The notes under the pieces are model-generated. The model had not been told where the DNA came from, searched no databases, and saw nothing but the letters and a program-made list of their open reading frames with translations. From Streptacidiphilus albus JL83 (GTDB lineage: Bacteria > Actinomycetota > Actinomycetes > Streptomycetales > Streptomycetaceae): 64,000 bases of DNA. A program made the position numbers and the translations under genes. The DNA lies in NCBI RefSeq assembly GCF_000744705.1, contig NZ_JQML01000001.1, positions 3,482,017-3,546,016 on the forward strand, written 5' to 3'. Below, piece by piece: positions 58,179 to 64,000 of the stretch (its first letter is position 1; every line of letters starts with the position of its first letter).

Positions 58179-59360
58179 TCAGCGCACCCCCTCGCCGGCG
58201 CCGCGCCGGGGGCGGCCGACCTTCTGCAGCGACAGCACGGCCGGCCCGGTCAGCAGCGGGTTCGGCTCGTACTGGAGCAGCAGCATCGCGGCGTCGTCGC
58301 CGACCTGGCGGCCGGCGTGGCGGCGGACGTCGTCGTGGACCCGTTCCAGCACCTCGGCGGGTTCGGCTCCGGCCGCGCAGAGCGCCAGCCGGTCGGCGAG
58401 CGGGTAGAAGACCCCGCCGTCGTCCCTGGCCTCGACCACGCCGTCGGTGTAGAGCAGCAGCCGGTCGCCGTCCTCGAAGAGCACGCTGAGGACCGGCGGG
58501 CAGACCTCGGCGGGCTCCAGCACGCCGAGCGGCGGCACGTAGTACTCGGGTTCGAGCAGCCGTGCCTGGGCCCCGCCGCGCAGCAGCATCGGGGCCGGAT
58601 GCCCGCAGTTGACGCTCTCGACCGTCCCGTCCGGGCGGACGCAGACCAGGATCAGGGTGACGAACTCCTCGCCCATGCCCTCGTGGTCGCTCTCCCGCAG
58701 GGTCCGGTCGAGGCTGTGCGCCAGCCAGGCCGCGACCCGGTCCAGCGCGGGCTCCTGGTGGGCCGCCTCGCGGAAGGCGCCGAGCACCGCCGCCGCGGTC
58801 TCCACCGCGCCGAGCCCCTTGCCCCGGACGTCGCCGATCACCGCACGGACGCCGTAGCGGGTCTGCACCACCTCGTAGAGGTCGCCGCCGATACTGGCGT
58901 GGGCGGCGGCGGCGGCGTAGTGGACGGCGGCCCGGACCGGGCCGATCCGGTCCGGCAGCGGACGGAGCAGGATCCGCTGGGCGACCTCGGAGACCAGCCG
59001 GGCGTCGGCGAGCTCCTGCTCCTGCCGGTTCCGCAGCAGCACGCTGGCGGCGCCGATCAGCGCGATCAGGATGATGGCGAAGATGCTGGCCGCGTGCACG
59101 GACTGGGTGAGGGTGTGGTCGTAGGCGGCCAGCCCGAAGGCGACGGCGCTGGTGACCACGCCGACCAGGATCGGGTACCAGGTGCGGTCGCTGACGACGG
59201 CGGCCAGGGCCGGCCCCACGGTGAGGGCGGGTTCGAAGGTGACCGTGGAGCTGTGGCTCACACCATCCAGAGCCACGATGAGGATGATCCCTATGAAAGG
59301 GAGCACCAATATCGCTCGGTTCCAGCTGGTGCGTCGAAGAAACCTTGCGGCGGGACTCAA
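58179..59360 (-). CDS. Membrane-bound PP2C-like (SpoIIE domain) serine phosphatase
   Basis: The 393-residue protein has three or four N-terminal helices (residues 15-120) followed by a SpoIIE-type phosphatase domain: IGGDLYEVV, VIGDVRGKG, NCGHPAPMLL, GDRLLLYTDGVVEAR and GDDAAMLLLQ. It would dephosphorylate an anti-sigma-factor antagonist. The start is an unusual TTG at 59360, chosen because GCAGGAG lies eight bases upstream and the helix region begins shortly after; the longer in-frame region is a low-GC promoter-like stretch. Confidence 0.85.
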   Translation of the reverse strand: MSPAARFLRRTSWNRAILVLPFIGIILIVALDGVSHSSTVTFEPALTVGPALAAVVSDRTWYPILVGVVTSAVAFGLAAYDHTLTQSVHAASIFAIILIALIGAASVLLRNRQEQELADARLVSEVAQRILLRPLPDRIGPVRAAVHYAAAAAHASIGGDLYEVVQTRYGVRAVIGDVRGKGLGAVETAAAVLGAFREAAHQEPALDRVAAWLAHSLDRTLRESDHEGMGEEFVTLILVCVRPDGTVESVNCGHPAPMLLRGGAQARLLEPEYYVPPLGVLEPAEVCPPVLSVLFEDGDRLLLYTDGVVEARDDGGVFYPLADRLALCAAGAEPAEVLERVHDDVRRHAGRQVGDDAAMLLLQYEPNPLLTGPAVLSLQKVGRPRRGAGEGVR

Positions 59361-59519
59361 CGTCGTTTCTCCTGCGGGCGCTGTGCTACGGCGATAGGAA
59401 GAAGACAGGCAGAGCGTGAGGCGCTGCTGGGGCCGGGGGCGGCAGGTTTCCAATGCCGACCGCTTGTCGTTCAAAATGGGATCGATGTTGACTGGTTGGT
59501 TCCAATACATTAGGCGCGA

Positions 59520-59543
59520 AAAGGACATGCTGCACAGTCCTTT
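59520..59543 (-). terminator. Terminator after adnB
   Basis: AAAGGAC pairs with GTCCTTT with a 10-base loop, followed on the minus strand by TTTTCGCG, overlapping the adnB stop codon. The stem is 7 bp. Confidence 0.7.
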
Positions 59544-62500
59544 CACGAAATTCCCGTGCCGTCCCCACCTATTTGCCACCCGTATGGAGTACCCGGCTCG
59601 GCCCCTTCGGGCGGACCGGCCAGCAGTCGCTCCAGCCCGCCCCGGCCCGGCAGCGGCTCCGGGCGGACCACCCGGCCGGTCCGCACGTAGAGGAAGGCCG
59701 CCGAGACCCGCTCCGGCGGCACCCCCCGCAGCTCCGCCCAGGCCAGCCGGTAGACCGCCAGCTGCAGCGGGTCGGCGGTCTCGTTCCGGTTGGTCTTCCA
59801 GTCCACCACCTCGTAGCGGTCCTCGCCGGTCCGGTAGACCGCGTCGATCCTGCCCCGCACCACCCGCCCCGCCAGCAGCAGCTGGAACGGCGCCTCCACC
59901 CGGAACGGGGTGAGCGAGGCGTAGGGGGTGCGCAGGAAGGCCTCCTTCAGCCGGGCCAGGTCGTGCTCGTCCTCGATCCACTCGTCGTCGGCACCGGGCA
60001 GGGCGTCCGCGCCGAGCAGCATCAGCGGTTCGAAGCGGGACTCCACCCAGGCGTGGAACCGGGTGCCGCGGCGGGCGGCCGGCTGCGGCGGACGCGGCAT
60101 CGGCCGCGCCAGCTCGCGGGCGAAGCCGTCCGGGTCCTCGGCCAGCCGCAGCAGCTGCGAGGCCGAGAGCGCGGCCGGCAGCGGGACGTCCCGACGACCG
60201 GCCCGGGCACGCAGCAGCTCGCCGGAGAGGGCCTCCAGGTCGCGGTCCCAGGAGGCGGTCAGCCGCTGCTCCTCCGGCAGCAGCCGGGACTCGTCGGTCG
60301 CCGGGCCCGGTCCGCCGTCGGCCGCGGCGCGCAGCCCGGCCAGCACCCGCAGCCCGGCCTCGCGGCGGGCCGCCTGGGCGTCCGGGTCCAGCGGCAGCGG
60401 CCAGGGGTGGTCGGCGGCGCGGGCCAGCGCGGGGTTCTCCGCCCCCTCGGCCGGCGGCTCGGCCCAGACCTCGATCTCGCCGCCCGTGCCGCCCTCGCAG
60501 TAGTCCCTGAGCTGCTCCAGGAAGGGCGACGGGCCCCGGGGCTTCTTCTGCGAGGGGCCCCACCAGTGGCCGGAGGCCAGCAGCAGCGAGCGCGGCCTGG
60601 TGAAGGCGACATAGCCGAGGCGCAGCTCCTCGACCGCCGCGTGCTCCCTCATCTGGACCGTGAACGCCTTCATCCCGGCGCTGGTCCAGGGCGGGGTGCC
60701 GGGCAGGGTGGGGCCGTCGCCACGCAGGTCGTGCGGGAGCACCTCGGGGCGGCCGGTCCAGCGCTCGCGCCCCTTCTCGCTCGGGAACGCCCCCTTCACC
60801 AGCCCGGGTACGGCGACGACGTCCCACTCCAGTCCCTTGGACTTGTGGACGGTGAGCACCTTCACCGTGTCGTCGCCCCCCGGGAGGGTGTTGTCCAGGC
60901 CCCGGTCGAACTCCTGCGCGGCCCGGAGGAAGCCCAGGAAGGCGGCGAGCGAGGGGTCGCCGTCCAGGTCGGCGAAGCCGGCCGCGGTGTCCAGGAAGGC
61001 GTTCAGGGTCTCCCGGCGGCGGGCGGCCAGGGCGTGCGGCGAGGCCGCCAGCTCGACCTCCAGGCCGGTGACCGCCAGCACCCGGTGCAGCACGTCCATC
61101 AGCGGCTCGGCCAGGGCCCGGCGCAGCTCGCGGATCTCGGCGGCGAACCGGGCGAAGCGGGCCCTGGCCTCGTCCGAGACCGGCAGCTCCGCACCCTTGT
61201 CGTCCGGGTGGAGGAAGGACTCCAGGGCGTCCGCGAGCGAGACCGCCTCGGTCGGGTCGGTGCCGGCCACGGCCTCGGCCAGCCGGTCCGCCTCCGGGCC
61301 GCCGGTACCACCGGACACCCGGACCAGGTCGCGGGCGCGCCGCCCCAGCAGCGCCAGGTCGCGCGGGCCGATCCGCCAGCGCGGGCCGACCAGCAGCCGG
61401 ACCAGCGCCGCGTTGGCCGTCGGGTCCTGCAGCACCTCGCAGGTGGCGACCAGGTCGGCGACCTCGGGCAGGTTCAGCAGCCCGGACAGGCCGACCACCT
61501 CCACCGGGACGTCCCGGGAGACCAGGGCCGCGTGCATGTCCGGGAAGAGGTCACGGCCGCCCCGGCAGAGCACCGCGATCCGCCCGGGCGGGGTGCCGGT
61601 GCGGACCAGGTGGGCGATGGAGTCGGCCAGCCAGTCGACCTCCTGCTCGTAGCTGTCGAGCAGGGCGCAGCGCAGGAAGCCGTCGTGCTCGGCCCCCGGC
61701 GCCGGGCGCAGCGCCTCGACCCCTTCGTGCATCCCGCGCAGCGGCTCGGCGAGCCGGTTGGCGAAGTCCAGCAGCCGGCCGCCGCTGCGGCGGTTCTCCG
61801 AGAGCGAGTAGCGGTCGGCCTCGCCGCCGTCGGCCTTGGGGAAGTGCCGGGGGAAGTCGTCCAGGTTGGCGACCGAGGCCCCGCGCCAGCCGTAGATCGC
61901 CTGGCAGGGGTCGCCGACGGCGGTGACCGGGTGCCCGCCGCCGTACGGGTCGGCGGCGGTCGGGTCGGCGGCGGTCGGGTCGCCAGGGCCCGGTTCCCGG
62001 TCCTCGGCGCGGCCGAAGAGCCCGGCGAGCAGCAGCCGCTGGGCGACCGAGGTGTCCTGGTACTCGTCCAGCAGCACCACCCGGAACTGCTCGCGCAGCA
62101 GCCGGCCCACCGCCGGGTGCTCCTGGGCCAGCCGGGCGCAGGCCGCTATCTGGTCACCGAAGTCCATCAGCCCGGACTCGCCCTTGCGCAGCCGGTACTG
62201 CCGGACCAGGTCCGTGAGCTCCAGCCGGGCCGCGGCGGCCCGGGGGACCTTGCGGAGGTCCTCGTTGCTCTGCTTGACCGTCTCGAAGCGGGCGAGCAGC
62301 GCGGCGTCGTAGGCCTGCAGCCGCTCGGGCGCGATCAGGTGCTCGGCCAGCTCGCCGTCCAGGTTCAACAGGTCGGCGATCAGCGTGGAGAAGGTGCCGG
62401 TCAGCGCCGGGTAGGGGCCGGGGGCCCGGCGCAGGACCCGGGCGGCGAGCTGGTAGCGGGTGGCGTCGGCCAGCAGCCGGACGTCCGGCTCCAGGCCGAT

Positions 62501-62908
62501 CCGCAGGCCGTGGTCCTTGAGCAGCCGTCCGGCGAAGGCGTGGTAGGTGGAGATCTCCGGCTCGCCGAGGACGTCGTCCTCGGCGCCGAGGACCTGCTCC
62601 GGGTCCACCACCCCGGCCTGCACCAGGGCCCTGCGCACGCGTTCGGCGAGCTCGCCGGCGGCCTTGTTGGTGAAGGTCAGCCCGAGCACCTGCTCGGGGC
62701 GGACCTGGCCGGTGCCGACCAGCCAGACCACCCGTGCGGCCATCACCGTGGTCTTGCCGGAGCCCGCGCCCGCGACGATCACCGCGGGGGCGAGCGGGGC
62801 CGTGACGGCCGCGATCTGCTCCGCGGTGAAGGGGATGCCGAGGAGCTCCTTGAGCTGCTCGGGGCTGGTGATGGCTGGGCTCACCCCGGCAACGCTAGCG
62901 GGCGCCAC
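59543..62908 (-). CDS. adnB: AdnB-like ATP-dependent helicase-nuclease subunit
   Basis: The 1121-residue protein has N-terminal SF1A helicase motifs (AGAGSGKTTVMAARV, LDEYQDTSVAQR, GDPCQAIYGWRGA, VHKSKGLEWDVV, YVAFTRPRSLLL) and a C-terminal PD-(D/E)XK nuclease domain (FHAWVESRFE ... GRIDAVYRTGEDRYEVVDWKTNRN). AdnA and AdnB form the actinobacterial AdnAB double-strand-break resection motor. The last codons of an AdnA-like protein lie upstream at 63914, with a lipoprotein gene between. The ATG at 62908 is preferred. Confidence 0.93.
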   Translation of the reverse strand: MAPASVAGVSPAITSPEQLKELLGIPFTAEQIAAVTAPLAPAVIVAGAGSGKTTVMAARVVWLVGTGQVRPEQVLGLTFTNKAAGELAERVRRALVQAGVVDPEQVLGAEDDVLGEPEISTYHAFAGRLLKDHGLRIGLEPDVRLLADATRYQLAARVLRRAPGPYPALTGTFSTLIADLLNLDGELAEHLIAPERLQAYDAALLARFETVKQSNEDLRKVPRAAAARLELTDLVRQYRLRKGESGLMDFGDQIAACARLAQEHPAVGRLLREQFRVVLLDEYQDTSVAQRLLLAGLFGRAEDREPGPGDPTAADPTAADPYGGGHPVTAVGDPCQAIYGWRGASVANLDDFPRHFPKADGGEADRYSLSENRRSGGRLLDFANRLAEPLRGMHEGVEALRPAPGAEHDGFLRCALLDSYEQEVDWLADSIAHLVRTGTPPGRIAVLCRGGRDLFPDMHAALVSRDVPVEVVGLSGLLNLPEVADLVATCEVLQDPTANAALVRLLVGPRWRIGPRDLALLGRRARDLVRVSGGTGGPEADRLAEAVAGTDPTEAVSLADALESFLHPDDKGAELPVSDEARARFARFAAEIRELRRALAEPLMDVLHRVLAVTGLEVELAASPHALAARRRETLNAFLDTAAGFADLDGDPSLAAFLGFLRAAQEFDRGLDNTLPGGDDTVKVLTVHKSKGLEWDVVAVPGLVKGAFPSEKGRERWTGRPEVLPHDLRGDGPTLPGTPPWTSAGMKAFTVQMREHAAVEELRLGYVAFTRPRSLLLASGHWWGPSQKKPRGPSPFLEQLRDYCEGGTGGEIEVWAEPPAEGAENPALARAADHPWPLPLDPDAQAARREAGLRVLAGLRAAADGGPGPATDESRLLPEEQRLTASWDRDLEALSGELLRARAGRRDVPLPAALSASQLLRLAEDPDGFARELARPMPRPPQPAARRGTRFHAWVESRFEPLMLLGADALPGADDEWIEDEHDLARLKEAFLRTPYASLTPFRVEAPFQLLLAGRVVRGRIDAVYRTGEDRYEVVDWKTNRNETADPLQLAVYRLAWAELRGVPPERVSAAFLYVRTGRVVRPEPLPGRGGLERLLAGPPEGAEPGTPYGWQIGGDGTGIS

Positions 62909-62982
62909 CGACAGTCGGGGCCGACCGCGTCGGGATCAGCGGCCGCGCCCGTCGGAGTCCTGCTCGTCGGAGTCCGTACTCG

Positions 62983-63774
62983 TCAGAGTCCGTACTGGGA
63001 AGCCGCGACGGTGTCGGCGGCCGGCGGCGGGGTGAGGGTGACCGGCTGCCCGTACTCGTCGAAGGTCATCGTCCCGGTGTCGGAGCCGGTCGTCACCAGT
63101 TTCACGATCTCCGGCACGGACACGTCGGTGACGTAGATCGAGCCCGGGGAAGCCGCGTCGGTCGGGTCGGTCAGCTTGACGACCTGCTGACCGCCGAGGG
63201 TGCTCTCCGGCCCCTTGACCGTGGCGGACACGTTCCCGACCGAGGCCACCATGGTCTGGCTGATGTTGCAGAGCGAGGCCAACGAGGCCATGCCGCTGCC
63301 GCTCACCGTGGTCTGCAGGTACTTGCCGCCGAGCAGTTTGACGACGGTGGCGTTGCCGCCGTTGGCCATCCAGAAGGTGGCGTCCGGCTCGAACCAGACG
63401 TCCTTGCCGATGACCAGCAGCTGCATCGTGCCCTTGCCGGTGCCGAGGGAGATCGAGCCCTGGCAGCCCTTGGCCGGGGCGAGGTGCAGGTCGAAGGAGA
63501 TGTTCGAGCCGTCGTCCGTGCCCGCGCCGACCATGTGGAGCGAGGTGGCCGCCTTCAGGTCGGCTATGGCCCTGGTGGCGATCTGCGGCCCGCTCAGCGC
63601 GGCCATCGGGTCGGCGGGCGCGGCCGGGGCGCTCGGGGCGGCCGAGGCGGAAGAGGCGGCCGAGGCGGAGGAGCCCGAGCCTGCGGCCGAGTGGCTGCTG
63701 CTGCAGGCAGTCGCGCCGACTGCGAGCGCGGTGCAGACGAGGGTCGCCGATATCAGGCGCTGTCGGTGCTTCAT
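62983..63774 (-). CDS. Lipoprotein, LppX/LprG-like
   Basis: The 263-residue protein has a lipoprotein signal (MKHRQRLISATLVCTALAVG, lipobox end ATAC with Cys24), an Ser/Ala-rich linker (25-55) and a beta-rich domain with LHMVGAGTDDGSNISFDLHLA and GSIYVTDVSVPEIVKLVTTG, resembling mycobacterial LppX/LprG-type lipid-binding proteins (DUF1396). It is exported and lipid-anchored, possibly carrying a lipid. It sits between adnA and adnB on the same strand, and no relation to DNA repair is obvious. Confidence 0.85.
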   Translation of the reverse strand: MKHRQRLISATLVCTALAVGATACSSSHSAAGSGSSASAASSASAAPSAPAAPADPMAALSGPQIATRAIADLKAATSLHMVGAGTDDGSNISFDLHLAPAKGCQGSISLGTGKGTMQLLVIGKDVWFEPDATFWMANGGNATVVKLLGGKYLQTTVSGSGMASLASLCNISQTMVASVGNVSATVKGPESTLGGQQVVKLTDPTDAASPGSIYVTDVSVPEIVKLVTTGSDTGTMTFDEYGQPVTLTPPPAADTVAASQYGL

Positions 63775-63913
63775 GGTTCGTTTTCCCGCCGTGGATGCTG
63801 TTCCTGGGTGCGCCCCGACGGGCCGTCGAAGCCGATGCCGGGGGCGCAGCCGCCACATCCTGGCATACGGTCGACCGATCCGTTCCACCCGCCCCTCGGT
63901 CGAGCCGTTCGCC

Positions 63914-64000
63914 TCAGTCGACGACCTGGCGGCCCTCGGGGTGGCCGGTGCAGCTGCGGCGGAAGGCGCAGTGGTCGCAGCCGGGGCCGACGCTGGGGAC
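63914..64000 (-). CDS. adnA: AdnA-like nuclease-helicase, C-terminal fragment
   Basis: The last 28 codons and stop are in the window (frame runs off the right end). The residues GPGCDHCAFRRSCTGHPEG contain three closely spaced cysteines (Cys-X2-Cys-X5-Cys), the C-terminal part of the iron-sulfur PD-(D/E)XK nuclease fold of AddB/AdnA-type proteins. Together with adnB downstream, an AdnA subunit is the natural reading, but too little is visible for certainty. Confidence 0.7.
   Translation of the reverse strand, partial: VPSVGPGCDHCAFRRSCTGHPEGRQVVD

Overview
The window is high-GC actinobacterial chromosome, almost certainly Streptomycetaceae (Streptomyces, Kitasatospora or Streptacidiphilus type). 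Supporting markers are a class Ia ribonucleotide reductase operon behind a cobalamin riboswitch, the sigR-rsrA thiol-stress pair with a textbook SigR promoter, mycoredoxin, wblC with an attenuated leader, UvrD2, AdnA/AdnB, an LAXTG surface protein and two initiator tRNA genes. Most of it is conserved core gene order with short gaps and many 1-4 bp overlaps. Translations were read by eye; names rest on motifs, not on database searches.

Layout. 1-2.9 kb: end of a phosphohexomutase gene, a protein phosphatase with a tandem-repeat insert, a frameshifted LAXTG surface-protein gene and a GNAT acetyltransferase. 3.0-6.76 kb: two NrdR boxes, B12 riboswitch, nrdA, nrdB and a strong terminator, with no nrdS behind them. 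6.8-10.7 kb: an S9 peptidase convergent with a cation/proton antiporter.

10.79-20.44 kb: an accessory island of about 9.65 kb, lower in GC, inserted at the 3' end of the vitamin K epoxide reductase (VKOR) gene. It is bounded by 30/31-bp imperfect att-like repeats and paired GTGCCC arm repeats, and I see no recombinase in it. Cargo: a small Cys/His protein, a HAD phosphatase, a 6PGDH-like oxidoreductase, an NMP-kinase-like protein, an HTH/P-loop protein, then a translationally coupled operon of a TrpD-like phosphoribosyltransferase, a TrpRS-like protein that has lost its HIGH motif, a Rossmann protein and a FAD oxidoreductase, followed by a complete tryptophanyl-tRNA synthetase on the other strand. 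This is the best candidate for an undescribed system, possibly synthesis of a nucleotide or amino-acid metabolite with a resident TrpRS as supplier or self-protection. That role is inference.

20.4-34 kb: VKOR, peptide deformylase, a TPR protein, rsrA-sigR, SRAP/HMCES-type protein, M50-like membrane protein, aroA, rsgA, an SMR transporter, MarR, hisN, DedA, a Fur-family regulator and a large Sel1-repeat protein. 34-44 kb: duplicated initiator tRNA genes, PPA1309-family protein, PDZ-Lon protease, moaE with an SDR, DUF2342 metalloprotease, NUDIX, YgjP-like metallohydrolase, ThiF-like protein and an ABC1 kinase. 44-51 kb: wblC with promoter, leader ORF and attenuator, uvrD2, SigR-promoted mycoredoxin, GntR, a HATPase anti-sigma-like protein and NudC. 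51-64 kb: M20 dipeptidase, PadR-ABC-FtsX operon, an EEP-family hydrolase, a membrane PP2C phosphatase with a TTG start, adnB, a lipoprotein and the last codons of adnA.

Functional themes: DNA precursor supply and repair (nrdAB, uvrD2, adnAB, SRAP), thiol-oxidative and antibiotic stress control (sigR/rsrA, mrx1, wblC, Fur), and translation initiation and protein maturation (initiator tRNAs, peptide deformylase, rsgA).
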